DNA of 64,000 nt from a bacterium (GTDB taxonomy: Bacteria > UBP14 > UBA6098 > 4484-93): assembly GCA_021158465.1 (NCBI GenBank), contig JAGGUN010000022.1, positions 1 through 64,000 on the forward strand, read 5' to 3'. The notes under the pieces were generated by a model. The model was not told where the DNA came from and searched no databases. It worked only from the letters and a program-made list of their open reading frames with translations. Positions 17,013 through 26,343 of this stretch are shown one piece after another (the first letter of the stretch is position 1; every line of letters starts with the position of its first letter). Position numbers and translations under genes: made by a program.

Positions 17013-17467
17013 TCTTTTTTCTCCGTTTGTTCCTCTTTGGTAGCGGTCTTGGTTTCCTTCTTGGTAGCGGTTCTTTTCTTTTTTGGTTTTTCCTCTGATT
17101 TCTCCTCGCTGGGGACGATTTCGAATATTGCCATTTCTGCTCCGTCGCCGAGCCGTCTTCCGAGCCTGAGTATCCTTGTGTATCCACCTTTCCTGGGGGT
17201 GTTCCTGAACATAGGGGCGACCTCATTGATCAGAGTGAAAGCAGAGAGCTCATCTCTGAGTGTGCTTATAATGTTCCGTTTATCGGCAAGTGTTGGTTCT
17301 ATTGCCAGAGAGATGAGCTTGTCTGCCAGAGGTTTTGCTGCTTTTGCCTTTTGAAGCGTAGTTTTCACCCTCTTGTAGCGGAACAGGGAGCTAACAAGGT
17401 TTGCCAGCATCGCCCGCCTATGAGGGGTCTTGCGTCCCAGTTTTGGTACTTTCTTCCCGTGTCTCAT
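17009..17467 (-). CDS. rplQ: 50S ribosomal protein L17
   Basis: A 152-residue L17. The family start MRHGKKVPKLGRKTPHRRAM and the core TTLQKAKAAKPLADKLISLA are clear. A Lys/Glu-rich tail of about 35 residues (KKKRTATKKETKTATKEEQ) extends beyond the usual ~118 residues. The ATG is fixed by homology and by an AGGAG site 6 bases upstream, so the gene really does overlap the end of rpoA by 50 bases. The 3' end overlaps the next gene by 4 bases. Confidence 0.97.
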   Translation of the reverse strand: MRHGKKVPKLGRKTPHRRAMLANLVSSLFRYKRVKTTLQKAKAAKPLADKLISLAIEPTLADKRNIISTLRDELSAFTLINEVAPMFRNTPRKGGYTRILRLGRRLGDGAEMAIFEIVPSEEKSEEKPKKKRTATKKETKTATKEEQTEKKE

Positions 17468-18455
17468 AACTTGCTCCTGGCTGTTTTTTCATGTATTTTG
17501 ATATATCCATTCCGAAGGAAAGTCCGAATTTTGCCAGTGTCTCGGTGAGTTCCTGCAGCGATTTCTTGCCGAAGTTCTTGTATCGTATCATTTCCTGTTC
17601 TGTCTTCTGGACGAGGTCTCCCAGAGTTCTTATATTTGCTGCTTTGAGGCAGTTGGACGAACGAACAGAGAGCTCGAGCTCCTCCACCGGTGTTTCGAAC
17701 AGCTTGCGCATCCTGATGATGTTGGGGTCCTCCTCTTCTTCCTCGATTCCTTCTATCTCTGTTTCTGGTCTGACGAGGAGCTTGAAATGTTTTATCAGTA
17801 TATGGGCTGCCTTGGCAATGGTGTCCTCAGGGGAGATGCTTCCGTCGGTGGTTACCTCGAGGAGTAGCTTGTCGTAATCTGTCTTCTGCCTGACCCTGGT
17901 AGGAACCACATGAAAAACGACATTCTTGATAGGGGTAAATATCGAATCCACTGGGATAACACCAACGGGGTCCTTGGTTCTACGGTTTTCTTCGGCGAGG
18001 GCGTACCCTTTACCTATTCCCAGTTCAAACTCCATAACGAGCTTCCGTTTGGATGTTATTGTGCATATCTTGTGCTCTGGGTTAATTATTTCGATCCCTG
18101 GCGGGGTTTGTATTTCACCCGCTAAGACATCTCCTTCTTTTTCTACCTCGAGCCTGAGTGGTGGGAGGGTATCGGATGTGGAACGGAACCTTATTCCTTT
18201 TATGTTCAGAATGATTTCGGGGACATCTTCGAGTACCCCATCGATGGTAGAAAACTCATGGAGGACTCCATCTATTCGCACCCTTGTTATAGCGATCCCC
18301 TGAATGGATGAGAGTATCACCCTTCTTAGGGCGTTTCCTATGGTGGTGCCGTATCCCTTTTCGAGGGGTTCGAGGATGAATCTGCCAAAATTTGGATTAT
18401 CTGGGGAGGTCTCCTTGACCAGTTGCTTTGGCATCTGCATAGGTTTCCATTTCAT
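17418..18455 (-). CDS. rpoA: RNA polymerase alpha subunit
   Basis: A 345-residue alpha subunit. The N-terminal assembly domain has LEPLEKGYGTTIGNALRRVILSS split by the normal spacing, and the C-terminal domain has VEELELSVRSSNCLKAANIRTL and the helix-hairpin-helix KNFGKKSLQEL. After the usual end (SFGMDI) a hydrophilic tail of about 27 residues, ending TKTGTQDPS, runs through the start of rplQ in another frame. An acidic EEEEED stretch marks the interdomain linker. Gene order rpsD-rpoA-rplQ is the standard alpha operon. The Shine-Dalgarno is GGGGG. Confidence 0.98.
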   Translation of the reverse strand: MKWKPMQMPKQLVKETSPDNPNFGRFILEPLEKGYGTTIGNALRRVILSSIQGIAITRVRIDGVLHEFSTIDGVLEDVPEIILNIKGIRFRSTSDTLPPLRLEVEKEGDVLAGEIQTPPGIEIINPEHKICTITSKRKLVMEFELGIGKGYALAEENRRTKDPVGVIPVDSIFTPIKNVVFHVVPTRVRQKTDYDKLLLEVTTDGSISPEDTIAKAAHILIKHFKLLVRPETEIEGIEEEEEDPNIIRMRKLFETPVEELELSVRSSNCLKAANIRTLGDLVQKTEQEMIRYKNFGKKSLQELTETLAKFGLSFGMDISKYMKKQPGASYETREESTKTGTQDPS

Positions 18456-18479
18456 ACAAAGATCCCCCTTTGTTTTGGT

Positions 18480-19109
18480 CTAACGGGAGTAGAACTCGAC
18501 TACCAGCTGTTCGTTGAGAGGAAGAGGTATTTGGTCTCGTGTAGGAATGGCGAGCAGTTTCCCCTCAAGTTTTGCTTTGTCCACCTGGATCCAGGGAAGT
18601 TGCTCGATCCTTCCGGCTTTACTCAGGCTATTGTGTATTATTTCAAGTCCTCTGGATTTCTCCTTGACCTTGACCACATCACCTGCTTTGAGGATATACG
18701 ATGGGATGTTTACTATCCTGCCGTTGACAGTGAAGTGTCTGTGGCTGACGAGTTGTCTTGCGGCTGCTCTTGATGGTGCGAACCCGCATCGAAAGACAAA
18801 ATTATCGAGTCGTCTTTCCAGAAGGGCAAGGAGATTTTCGCCTGTTTTTCCAGGGAGGCGTTCTGCCCTGTGGAAGAATATCTTGAACTGTCTCTCGGAT
18901 AGTCCGTAGTAGTATCTTATCTTCTGTTTTTCCCTGAGCCTAATTCCAAAATCCGACATCTTCCCGATGAACTTTGTATGCTTGTCCCCTGGTGGGTAGC
19001 TTTTGGTATTGAATGGGCAGTGATCGGAGAAGCATTTATCCCCTTTGAGGAAGAGTTTAGTTCCTTCCCTTCGGCAGATTCGGCATCTTGGTCCTGTATA
19101 TCTTCCCAT
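18480..19109 (-). CDS. rpsD: 30S ribosomal protein S4 (zinc-binding form)
   Basis: A 209-residue S4, a primary 16S rRNA binder and likely translational repressor of the alpha operon. The N-terminus has four cysteines (CRIC...CFSDHC) of the zinc-binding C+ form. The S4 RNA-binding domain (RLDNFVFRCGFAPSRAAARQ) follows. The true start is the ATG at 19107-19109 (MGRYTGPRC); the frame is open further upstream without homology. It starts 13 bases before the stop of rpsK in transcript order. Confidence 0.97.
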   Translation of the reverse strand: MGRYTGPRCRICRREGTKLFLKGDKCFSDHCPFNTKSYPPGDKHTKFIGKMSDFGIRLREKQKIRYYYGLSERQFKIFFHRAERLPGKTGENLLALLERRLDNFVFRCGFAPSRAAARQLVSHRHFTVNGRIVNIPSYILKAGDVVKVKEKSRGLEIIHNSLSKAGRIEQLPWIQVDKAKLEGKLLAIPTRDQIPLPLNEQLVVEFYSR

Positions 19110-19122
19110 AATATCTTCCTCC

Positions 19123-19521
19123 TTATACCCTTCTTTTCCTCTTTGGTCGACACCCGTTGTGTGGGACGGGGGTAACATCCTTGATTCTCAAGACATTCAA
19201 TCCAGCGCTCTGGAGTGAGCGGATAGCGGCTTCTCTGCCTGAGCCAGGTCCTTTGACCACAACATCTACCTTCTTGACTCCCATATTTATTGCTTCTCTG
19301 GCAACTTTTTGGGCGGCGAGCTGGGCGGCGTAGGGTGTGGACTTCTTGCTTCCCTTATATCCTATTGTTCCGCCGGAGCTCCAGGTTAGGATATTCCCGG
19401 AGCGGTCGCTCAGGGCGATTATCGTATTATTGAAGCTTGCCTTTATGTGTGCCACGGCGTAGTCATCAACTCTCCGGCTAAGCTTCTTTGTTCTGGCGCT
19501 CCTACCTCTCTGTTTTGCCAA
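19123..19521 (-). CDS. rpsK: 30S ribosomal protein S11
   Basis: A 132-residue S11 with the conserved [20 protein letters not shown] region and the C-terminal [17 protein letters not shown]. The start codon is TTG (19519-19521), supported by GGGAGG seven bases upstream and by homology from MAKQRGR. It lies between rpsM and rpsD as in the standard alpha operon. Confidence 0.97.
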   Translation of the reverse strand: MAKQRGRSARTKKLSRRVDDYAVAHIKASFNNTIIALSDRSGNILTWSSGGTIGYKGSKKSTPYAAQLAAQKVAREAINMGVKKVDVVVKGPGSGREAAIRSLQSAGLNVLRIKDVTPVPHNGCRPKRKRRV

Positions 19522-19533
19522 GCTGTTTCCTCC

Positions 19534-19905
19534 CTATTTTTTCTTTTTTGTACCGATAGTTTTGCCTGGTCCCTTCCTTGTTCTTGCATTGGTTCGGGTT
19601 CTCTGGCCACGGACGGGCAATCCTCTCTTGTGCCGGATTCCGCGGTAGCAGTTGATGTCGATGAGCCGCTTGATATTCATTGCGATTTCCGTTCGTAGCG
19701 TACCCTCAACCTTGTAGTTGTTTTCTATCTCTTGCCGGATGCGGGTAATTTCCTCGTCTGTCAGCTCGGATACACGCTTTTGTGGGTCAACCCCTGTGGC
19801 TGCGAGTATCTTTTCTGATGATGAGAATCCTATTCCGAAGATACGGGTTAGCGCTATTCTAACCTTCTTGTTCTTTGGTAGATCGATGCCAGCGATACGA
19901 GCCAT
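19534..19905 (-). CDS. rpsM: 30S ribosomal protein S13
   Basis: A 123-residue S13, which contacts the 50S subunit and tRNA. It has the family start [15 protein letters not shown], the H2TH-like [13 protein letters not shown] and the C-terminal [18 protein letters not shown]. It follows rpmJ by 12 bases. Confidence 0.98.
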   Translation of the reverse strand: MARIAGIDLPKNKKVRIALTRIFGIGFSSSEKILAATGVDPQKRVSELTDEEITRIRQEIENNYKVEGTLRTEIAMNIKRLIDINCYRGIRHKRGLPVRGQRTRTNARTRKGPGKTIGTKKKK

Positions 19906-19917
19906 CCTAAGCTCTCC

Positions 19918-20034
19918 TTACTTTCCTTGTCTTTGTTTGTGTTTTGGGTTCTCGCAGATCACATACACTGTTCCATGCCGCTTTATAATCTTGCATTTGG
20001 CACAGATCTTCTTTACGCTTGCACGAACCTTCAT
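19918..20034 (-). CDS. rpmJ: 50S ribosomal protein L36
   Basis: A 38-residue L36 read from the ATG at 20032-20034. The zinc ligands are CAKC (C11, C14), C27 and H32, the Cys-containing form. The end KHKQRQGK is canonical. It has a GGAGGA ribosome site and lies between infA and rpsM, its standard place. Confidence 0.96.
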   Translation of the reverse strand: MKVRASVKKICAKCKIIKRHGTVYVICENPKHKQRQGK

Positions 20035-20048
20035 TATATCTCCTCCGT

Positions 20049-20267
20049 TTACTTATACCTATACACGATCCTGCCTTTTGTCAGGTCGTATGGTGAGAGT
20101 TCAATTCTCACCTTATCGCCTGGCAGAATGTGGATATAGTGCATCCTCATCTTGCCGGATACATATCCAAGAACAATGTGTCCGGTGTCGAGTTTCACCC
20201 TGAATGTGGTGTTAGGCAGAGCCTCGACAACCACTCCATCAACTGCTATGGCGTCCTTCTTAGCCAT
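20049..20267 (-). CDS. infA: Translation initiation factor IF-1
   Basis: A 72-residue OB-fold IF-1, of exactly the usual length. Conserved parts are [21 protein letters not shown], the [13 protein letters not shown] loop and [17 protein letters not shown] good promoter lies immediately upstream and overlaps the end of map, so infA-rpmJ-rpsM and the genes beyond can be transcribed independently of the upstream spc part. Confidence 0.98.
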   Translation of the reverse strand: MAKKDAIAVDGVVVEALPNTTFRVKLDTGHIVLGYVSGKMRMHYIHILPGDKVRIELSPYDLTKGRIVYRYK

Positions 20268-20301
20268 ATCTTTTCATCTTCTTATCGTCTCGCTTACCTG
20301 C

Positions 20302-20331
20302 ATTATATATGCAAATTTTCAATATATTCAA
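20302..20331 (-). promoter_or_regulatory. Internal promoter ahead of infA
   Basis: TTGAAT (20326-20331) and a perfect TATAAT (20302-20307) on the minus strand with 18-base spacing, between map and infA. Confidence 0.6.
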
Positions 20332-21084
20332 CTATCTAAGGTCGGTTAGTATCGCTGGTCCTTCGGGCAGAACAGCGACCGTGTGCTCAAAGTGAGCAGC
20401 AAGTGAGCCGTCTCTGGTTACGATTGTCCAGCCATCATCTGCTTCCTCCACGTGCCAGTCCCCCTCTGTGACCATTGGTTCGATCGCTATAACCATTCCT
20501 TCCTTAAGAGGTCTGTCGCCGTTCTGGGAGACGAAGTTTGGGATCTGTGGGTCTTCGTGTAGGTTTCTTCCGACACCGTGCCCGACGAGGTCTCTGACAA
20601 CGCCGAACCCTCTTTTCTCGACTGTTGTCTGGATTGCTCGTGAGATGTCCGATATCATATTTCCGACCCTTGCTGCTTCTATTCCGTTGAAAAGAGCCCT
20701 CCTTGTTGTTTTAAGAAGCTCCTCCGCCCGTGCGGATGGGGGCTTTCCGACTATGTAGCTCTTTGCTGCATCCGAGTAGTAGCCGTTTTTCAGAACACCG
20801 AGGTCTATCGATACCAGGTCTCCTTCCTTGATAACCCTTTTGCTGGGTATCCCATGCACCACTTCCTCGTTAATGGATACGCAGATTGCTCCAGGGAACC
20901 CCTTATACCCCTTGAATGCGGGATACGCCTTGTACTTGCGTATAATATGTTCTGCCACCTCCGCAAGGTAGAGCGTGGTTATACCTGGCTTCAACACCTC
21001 CTCAATGCTAAATAGTGCCTGAGCGAGGATCTTACCTGCTTCGCGGATTAGCTCTATTTCTCTTCTTGACTTGTACCAGACCAA
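20332..21084 (-). CDS. map: Methionine aminopeptidase, type I
   Basis: A 250-residue type I enzyme that removes the initiator methionine. The two-metal site residues are in LGVLKNGYYSDAA (first Asp region), VGHGVGRNLHEDP (His) and VIAIEPMVTEG (Glu). The start is a TTG at 21082-21084 preceded by AAAGGA, which gives the family N-terminus VWYKSRREIELIREAGKI. It overlaps the end of adk by 31 bases. The adk-map-infA order is standard. Confidence 0.97.
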   Translation of the reverse strand: MVWYKSRREIELIREAGKILAQALFSIEEVLKPGITTLYLAEVAEHIIRKYKAYPAFKGYKGFPGAICVSINEEVVHGIPSKRVIKEGDLVSIDLGVLKNGYYSDAAKSYIVGKPPSARAEELLKTTRRALFNGIEAARVGNMISDISRAIQTTVEKRGFGVVRDLVGHGVGRNLHEDPQIPNFVSQNGDRPLKEGMVIAIEPMVTEGDWHVEEADDGWTIVTRDGSLAAHFEHTVAVLPEGPAILTDLR

Positions 21085-21716
21085 TTTATCCTTTCAAGGA
21101 TGCTTTTGAAAACCGCATCGATCTCACCATCAGTGTTAACTGTCAGGAACCCTGGACGGTTTCGATAGTAATTTAGTATCTCCGAGTAGTTCTTTCGGTA
21201 GATCTCGAGGCGGTGTCTGACCACATCCTCGTTATCGTCCTCGCGGTGGACGAGTGGTGTCCCATCATTATCGCAGACCTTATCCCTCTTTGGAGGGGAT
21301 GAGATGAGGTTGTAGACCCTCCCGCAGGTGGGACAGACCACTCTGTTCTTCAGCCGCTCGATTATAACTTCATCGTCGATGTCGCAGTTAATCACATAGT
21401 CGAGATTAATTTTCAGTTTTAGAGAGAGCTCGTCCAGCTTTTTGGCCTGCTTCATATTTCTCGGGTAGCCATCGAGGATCACTCCGTTTGGGTTCTCTTT
21501 TAGGATCTTTTCGATGTAATCTGCCATAATCTCATCAGAGACGAGCTCACCGTTAGTCAGGGTCTTTTCTATCTTCTTGCCCAGTTCAGTTTTCGATGCC
21601 ACCTCGAGGCGGAGGAGGTCACCGGTGGATATATGTGGAATGCCGAGCGCTTCTTCAAGCTTCTTGGCATAGGTTCCTTTTCCTGCGCCAGGCGGTCCCA
21701 GAAGAACGATGAGCAT
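21054..21716 (-). CDS. adk: Adenylate kinase
   Basis: A 220-residue long-form adenylate kinase (ATP + AMP = 2 ADP). The P-loop is LLGPPGAGKGT at the N-terminus, with HISTGDLLR for AMP binding. The lid carries a zinc site CPTC...CDND of the Cys3-Asp form (near residue 130). It lies one base after secY. Confidence 0.98.
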   Translation of the reverse strand: MLIVLLGPPGAGKGTYAKKLEEALGIPHISTGDLLRLEVASKTELGKKIEKTLTNGELVSDEIMADYIEKILKENPNGVILDGYPRNMKQAKKLDELSLKLKINLDYVINCDIDDEVIIERLKNRVVCPTCGRVYNLISSPPKRDKVCDNDGTPLVHREDDNEDVVRHRLEIYRKNYSEILNYYRNRPGFLTVNTDGEIDAVFKSILERINWSGTSQEEK

Positions 21717-21717
21717 T

Positions 21718-23037
21718 CTATCTTCTCCCCCTTATCTTTCCTCTCTTCAGGAAACCTTCGTAATGTCTCATCAGGAGATGGCTTTCTATCTGCTGGAGGG
21801 TGTCCAATGCGACACCCACCACGATCAGAAGAGATGTTCCCCCGAAGAAGAGCGAGAAATTAGCCCTTCTTATGAGGATTGCGGGAAGGATAGCGATGAG
21901 AGCAAGTCCCACGGAGCCGGGGAAGGTAATTCTCGAGAGAACCCTATCGATATATCCGCTTGTTTGCTTGCCAGGGCGCCTCCCCGGGATGAAGCTGCCG
22001 TATTTCTTCATGTTCTCTGCGACATCCACAGGATTGAAAATAATCGCCGTATAGAAGTATGAGAAGAAGACGATGAGAGCGCCGTATATGATGTTATAGA
22101 GTGCAGTAGTTGGATTGAAGATTGTTGAGATGCTGCTGGCCAGAGCTGCTTCAGGGAAGAAGCTCAAAACGGTCTGAGGAAGGAACATGATTGCCTGTGC
22201 AAAGATAATCGGGATGACACCAGCAGCGTTTATCCTCAGTGGGAGGTAGGATGTTTGTCCGCCGTAAATCCTTCTGCCAACCACCCTCTTTGCATACTGG
22301 ACTGGTATCCTTCTTGTTCCCTGGGTCAGGAGCACAGCAGCTGCCGTGAATAGGATAAATACAGCTATAATGAGCAGTTCTTCAACTAATCCTCTACCAC
22401 CTGTTCTGATGAGCTCTATTTCCTGGAGGGCAGCGTTTGGAAACCTGGCGATGATACCGATAAAGATGAGTAGTGATATTCCGTTGCCGATCCCTTTGTC
22501 GCTTATAAGCTCGCCGAGCCACATTGTAAGGACGGCACCGGCAGTTAAGGCGATAACTGCCATCAGTTTGAATCCTATCCCTGGATGATAGACCACTGGA
22601 CCCTGCGGGGTTGTAAGGCTCTCGATGTAGATGGAGATTCCGATCCCCTGCAGAAAGGATATGATTACTGTTCCATATCTTGTGAACTGGGTGATTTTCT
22701 TCCTTCCCTCTTCACCCTGTTTCTGGAGTTTCTGGAAATATGGGATAACTGCTCCCAGAAGCTGGAGGATAATCGATGCGGAGATATAGGGCATAATACC
22801 CATAGCGAATATCGTTGCTCTCCTAAACGCTCCACCAACGAACAGGTCATACAGGGCGAATAATCCACCGCCGGAGGGAGCCTGCATGAATGAGCCCCAG
22901 GTCTTGACATTAACGCCAGGGATGGGTATGTGTCCCCCGATTCTATAAAGGAAGAAGATAAAGATTGTGAAGAGGACCTTCTTGCGGAGGTCAGGGATTT
23001 TGAATATGTTTCGGAGGTTTTCTATAAACCTATTCAT
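21718..23037 (-). CDS. secY: Preprotein translocase subunit SecY
   Basis: A 439-residue integral membrane protein with ten predicted helices, the channel of the Sec translocon in the inner membrane. Typical SecY strings are present: FFLYRIGGHIPIPGVN, GIMPYISASIILQLL, GNGISLLIF and the C-terminal ESHLLMRHYEGF. It overlaps rplO by 4 bases. It would export the T9SS substrates encoded elsewhere in the window. Confidence 0.98.
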   Translation of the reverse strand: MNRFIENLRNIFKIPDLRKKVLFTIFIFFLYRIGGHIPIPGVNVKTWGSFMQAPSGGGLFALYDLFVGGAFRRATIFAMGIMPYISASIILQLLGAVIPYFQKLQKQGEEGRKKITQFTRYGTVIISFLQGIGISIYIESLTTPQGPVVYHPGIGFKLMAVIALTAGAVLTMWLGELISDKGIGNGISLLIFIGIIARFPNAALQEIELIRTGGRGLVEELLIIAVFILFTAAAVLLTQGTRRIPVQYAKRVVGRRIYGGQTSYLPLRINAAGVIPIIFAQAIMFLPQTVLSFFPEAALASSISTIFNPTTALYNIIYGALIVFFSYFYTAIIFNPVDVAENMKKYGSFIPGRRPGKQTSGYIDRVLSRITFPGSVGLALIAILPAILIRRANFSLFFGGTSLLIVVGVALDTLQQIESHLLMRHYEGFLKRGKIRGRR

Positions 23038-23477
23038 ATGATTTCGACCCTTCCGCCTGCTGCTTCTATCTTCTGCTTTGCTGTGGAGGAGAAGCTATGT
23101 GCTGAGACTGTGAGTGCGACCTTAAGTTCTCCTTCTCCAAGGATCTTAACGGGTGTTTTGCCGTTTATCAGCCCTTGGGATGCAAGAAGCTCGGGAGTAA
23201 CCTTTTCCTGATCGGAGAACTTGTTGAGCTCCTTAACATTCACAATGGAATATCGGATGCGTTTTTTGCTTGTGAACCCCTTCTTGGGGATACGCCTGTA
23301 GATCGGCATCTGCCCGCCCTCAAAGTATGGTTTCTTCTTGTTTCCTGAGCGAGACAATGCCCCTTTGTGTCCTCTGCCTGATGTCTTCCCGTGTCCTGAT
23401 GCCTCGCCTCTGCCGACCCTTTTTCTCTTCTTGGTGGAGCCTGGTGCAGGTTTCAGCCCATCAAGTCTGAGTTTCAT
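23034..23477 (-). CDS. rplO: 50S ribosomal protein L15
   Basis: A 147-residue L15. The Gly/Arg-rich N-terminal half (RVGRGEASGHGKTSGRGHKG) and the C-terminal VKILGEGEL...VSAHSFSSTAKQKIEAAGG are typical. The ATG at 23475-23477 is chosen by homology, which leaves a 17-base overlap with rpmD. Confidence 0.97.
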   Translation of the reverse strand: MKLRLDGLKPAPGSTKKRKRVGRGEASGHGKTSGRGHKGALSRSGNKKKPYFEGGQMPIYRRIPKKGFTSKKRIRYSIVNVKELNKFSDQEKVTPELLASQGLINGKTPVKILGEGELKVALTVSAHSFSSTAKQKIEAAGGRVEII

Positions 23478-23664
23478 TCTCCTCTCCAATCTCTTCAAGC
23501 TTGATGAGGTGAGCAATCTTTCTCACCATCCCAAGGATTTCGGGTGTCATCTCCTTAACGACTGAATGATGCATCTTCTTTATCCCGAGCGCTTGTAGGG
23601 TTCTTTTCTGGTCTTTGGGGTGTCCTATACCACTCCTTATCTGTGTTATTCTTATCCTTCTCAT
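23461..23664 (-). CDS. rpmD: 50S ribosomal protein L30
   Basis: A 67-residue L30 with ITQIRSGIGHPKDQKRTLQALG and the conserved MVRKIAHLI. It is slightly longer than usual at the C-terminus (EEIGEENETQT). The start shares one base with the stop of rpsE. Confidence 0.95.
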   Translation of the reverse strand: MRRIRITQIRSGIGHPKDQKRTLQALGIKKMHHSVVKEMTPEILGMVRKIAHLIKLEEIGEENETQT

Positions 23665-24227
23665 TATTCTATCACCTTATTGTACGGTATGTTGCGTCTT
23701 ACTGCGACATCCTGGATATTCTCCAGGTCGCAGAGGGCAGTAAAGGTTGCTCTTGCGACATTCAGCTGATTGTTGGAGCCGAGGGATTTGGAGAGCACAT
23801 CTTGGATGCCAGCAACCTCGAGCACAGCTCGGACTGCTCCGCCTGCTATGACCCCTGTTCCTGGGGTGGCGGGTTTGAGTAGTACCTTTGCTGCTCCGAA
23901 CTTGCCGATAACTGAATGTGGAATGCTTGTTCCCTTGAGAGCTATCCGACGGATGTTCTTCTTAGCATCTTCTACCCCTTTGCGGATCGCCACTGCTACC
24001 TCAAGCCCCTTGCCGAGTCCAACGCCGACTCTACCCTTCTTATCTCCGACTGCCACGACCGCATTGAAGGATATATGTTTTCCGCCTTTTACTGCCTTGG
24101 CGACACGGTTTATGTGGATTACACGTTCCTCGAGCTCCTTTTCCTCGGGAGGTGTGATAAATCTTGGAGGTTTCTTTGCCTGACTCTCGTCTGTTGTATA
24201 AACCTCAATCTTCTTGCTCTCTGCCAT
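23664..24227 (-). CDS. rpsE: 30S ribosomal protein S5
   Basis: A 187-residue S5 involved in decoding fidelity. It has the double-stranded RNA-binding-like N-terminal part ([21 protein letters not shown] is split by the usual glycine loop) and the C-terminal [20 protein letters not shown]. The N-terminal extension of about 30 residues is charged. Confidence 0.97.
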   Translation of the reverse strand: MAESKKIEVYTTDESQAKKPPRFITPPEEKELEERVIHINRVAKAVKGGKHISFNAVVAVGDKKGRVGVGLGKGLEVAVAIRKGVEDAKKNIRRIALKGTSIPHSVIGKFGAAKVLLKPATPGTGVIAGGAVRAVLEVAGIQDVLSKSLGSNNQLNVARATFTALCDLENIQDVAVRRNIPYNKVIE

Positions 24228-24250
24228 ATACTGGTGTTCCTCCTGTGTGT

Positions 24251-24610
24251 CTAAAATTTTAATCCTGCTTTTCTTGCGCCCTCTGCCAGTTCCTTTACCC
24301 TTCCGTGATACTTGTGTCCGTGCCTGTCGAAGACTACCGTATTGATATCCCTTTCGATTAGTTTCTTTGCGATTAGCTTACCAACGATCGCTGCTTTCTC
24401 CTTTTTGGTTTTCCCTTTTCCCCTTGCTTCTTTGGAGAGTGACGATGCTGATGTTATAACCCTTCCGTTTTCGTCGTCCATTGCTATTGCGTATATATGT
24501 TTGAGGCTTCTCACCACGACGAGTCGCGGGCGAAGGGAGGTTCCTCTTATCTTTTTGCGTGTTCTCTTTGCCCTCCGAAGCCTTTTTTCGAGTTTATGGC
24601 TTTTTATCAT
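24251..24610 (-). CDS. rplR: 50S ribosomal protein L18
   Basis: A 119-residue L18 that binds 5S rRNA. It begins with a basic stretch ([15 protein letters not shown]) and has [21 protein letters not shown] and the C-terminal [20 protein letters not shown]. It stands in the standard L6-L18-S5 order. Confidence 0.97.
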   Translation of the reverse strand: MIKSHKLEKRLRRAKRTRKKIRGTSLRPRLVVVRSLKHIYAIAMDDENGRVITSASSLSKEARGKGKTKKEKAAIVGKLIAKKLIERDINTVVFDRHGHKYHGRVKELAEGARKAGLKF

Positions 24611-24625
24611 GACCCTTTTCCTTCC

Positions 24626-25168
24626 TTAGACTGAGCGAGCTGATTTACCTGGTTTCAGGTGAATTACCTCTCCTACATATCTTATCCCAATTCCCTTGTA
24701 GACATCTGGCGGTCTTATTGCTCTTATCTTTGCTGCCACTTGTCCGACCAACTGCTTGTCTACCCCGGAGACGGAGATAACATTCCCCTTGCCGACGGAG
24801 AAGTTTATCCCTTCTGGTGGTGAGAAGAATATCTGATGTGAGAATCCGACATCGAGCATGAGCCCTTTTCCCCTGATTTCTGCGTGGTAGCCTGTTCCTT
24901 TTAGTTCCAGTTTCTTTTCGTATCCCTTATAGACTCCCTGAACGGCGTTAGCGATAAGGCTTCGATATAAACCATGGTATGCCCTGGATTGCCTATCTTC
25001 CCCTTTACGGCTAACAACTATTGTGTTATCCTTCTTTTCTACCTTTACCCTACCCATGAACGGGACAACTGTTTCACCTTTTGGTCCTTTGATCCTGCAT
25101 TTATTTCTTTCGAGTTTTACTTCTACCCCTTCGGGAAGGGGTATCGGTTTTTTACCTATCCTCGACAT
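24626..25168 (-). CDS. rplF: 50S ribosomal protein L6
   Basis: A 180-residue L6 with two repeated domains. MSRIGKKPIPLPEGVEV at the start and IRAIRPPDVYKGIGIRYVGE near the end are family signatures. Confidence 0.98.
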   Translation of the reverse strand: MSRIGKKPIPLPEGVEVKLERNKCRIKGPKGETVVPFMGRVKVEKKDNTIVVSRKGEDRQSRAYHGLYRSLIANAVQGVYKGYEKKLELKGTGYHAEIRGKGLMLDVGFSHQIFFSPPEGINFSVGKGNVISVSGVDKQLVGQVAAKIRAIRPPDVYKGIGIRYVGEVIHLKPGKSARSV

Positions 25169-25183
25169 GTTGGCTCCTTTGCG

Positions 25184-25582
25184 TTACCAGACCTGGCAGA
25201 TTACCTCTCCACCGATGCCTAAGACGCGTGCCTGGTGGTCCGTTAGGACGCCCTTAGATGTTGAGACAACCGCCATACCGAGATTATTTCGGACGCTGTG
25301 CAGTTCCTTCACCTTTTTGTAGACTCGTCTTCCGGGTTTGCTTATCCGTTCGATGTGGCAGATGACCGGCTCTCCTTTCTCGTTGTAGCGGAGATAGATT
25401 CTCAAGATCTTCTTGCCTGAACCCAGGTCTATCACTTTGTATCCTCTGAGGTATGCCCTCTCCACAAGAAGTCTTATGATATCCCGCTTGAAGTAGGAGA
25501 ACGGTACCTCGACATACTTTTTGCGTGCCTTCTGCCCGTTTCTTATTCGGGTCAACATATCGGCTATGGGATCTGTCATCAT
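25184..25582 (-). CDS. rpsH: 30S ribosomal protein S8
   Basis: A 132-residue S8 with DPIADMLTRIRNGQ and the C-terminal STSKGVLTDHQAR followed by GGEVICQVW. S8 is the likely autogenous repressor of the spc operon. Two adjacent ATG codons are possible starts; the first has the better spacing to the GAGG. Confidence 0.97.
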   Translation of the reverse strand: MMTDPIADMLTRIRNGQKARKKYVEVPFSYFKRDIIRLLVERAYLRGYKVIDLGSGKKILRIYLRYNEKGEPVICHIERISKPGRRVYKKVKELHSVRNNLGMAVVSTSKGVLTDHQARVLGIGGEVICQVW

Positions 25583-25601
25583 ATTGTTGCCTCTTTTCGC
25601 C

Positions 25602-25787
25602 TTACCAGCTTGCCTTCTTCACACCGGGTATCATTCCGGCGTTTGCAAGTTCCCTAAAGCATATTCTACAGAGCCCAAAATCCCTCATGTATCCTCTTGG
25701 TCGTCCGCACCGCTTACAGCGGTTGCGTTGGCGGGTGCGGAACTTCGGGGTGCGCTTGCTCTTCTCGATCAGTGCTTTCCTTGCCAT
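25602..25787 (-). CDS. rpsN: 30S ribosomal protein S14, zinc-binding type Z
   Basis: A 61-residue short S14. The zinc site is CKRC...CRIC. The tail [11 protein letters not shown] is the canonical end. Zinc-independent long S14 is not seen here. It abuts rplE. Confidence 0.97.
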   Translation of the reverse strand: MARKALIEKSKRTPKFRTRQRNRCKRCGRPRGYMRDFGLCRICFRELANAGMIPGVKKASW

Positions 25788-26330
25788 CTATTCCCTCCTG
25801 AATGGGAAGCCGATGCATTTTAATAACTCGAGAGCCTCCTCGTCAGTCTTCGCTGTGGTAACAATGGTTATGTTCATTCCTCGTATCGCATCTATGGTGT
25901 CATAATCTATCTCTGGGAAGATTATCTGCTCTCTTATACCGAGTGAGTAGTTTCCTCTTCCGTCGAAAGAGTTCGGGTTGAACCCTCTGAAGTCCCTGAT
26001 ACGTGGTGCTGCGATGTTCATAAACCTATCGAGGAAGTCGAACATCCTCTTACCGCGCAGGGTGACAGCGACCCCTATTGCATTCCCTTTACGGAGCTTG
26101 AAGTTCGCAACGGAGACCTTTGCTCGTCGTATGGTAGGTTTCTGTCCGGATATGATAGCCAGGTCTCTTGCTGCGTTTTCCAAGAACTTTATGTTTTGGG
26201 TTGCCTTTCCGACGCCGATGTTCAAAACGACCTTGTGGAATCTTGGCACCTGGAGCTTATTCTTGTAGCCGAAGCGCTCCATAAGTGCAGGCACGGCCTC
26301 TTCTTCGTATTTTTTCTTCAGTTCGGGCAT
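25788..26330 (-). CDS. rplE: 50S ribosomal protein L5
   Basis: A 180-residue L5 that binds 5S rRNA and the P-site t[42 protein letters not shown] and the C-terminal [20 protein letters not shown] are diagnostic in part. Confidence 0.98.
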   Translation of the reverse strand: MPELKKKYEEEAVPALMERFGYKNKLQVPRFHKVVLNIGVGKATQNIKFLENAARDLAIISGQKPTIRRAKVSVANFKLRKGNAIGVAVTLRGKRMFDFLDRFMNIAAPRIRDFRGFNPNSFDGRGNYSLGIREQIIFPEIDYDTIDAIRGMNITIVTTAKTDEEALELLKCIGFPFRRE

Positions 26331-26343
26331 CTTTCGTTCCTTC

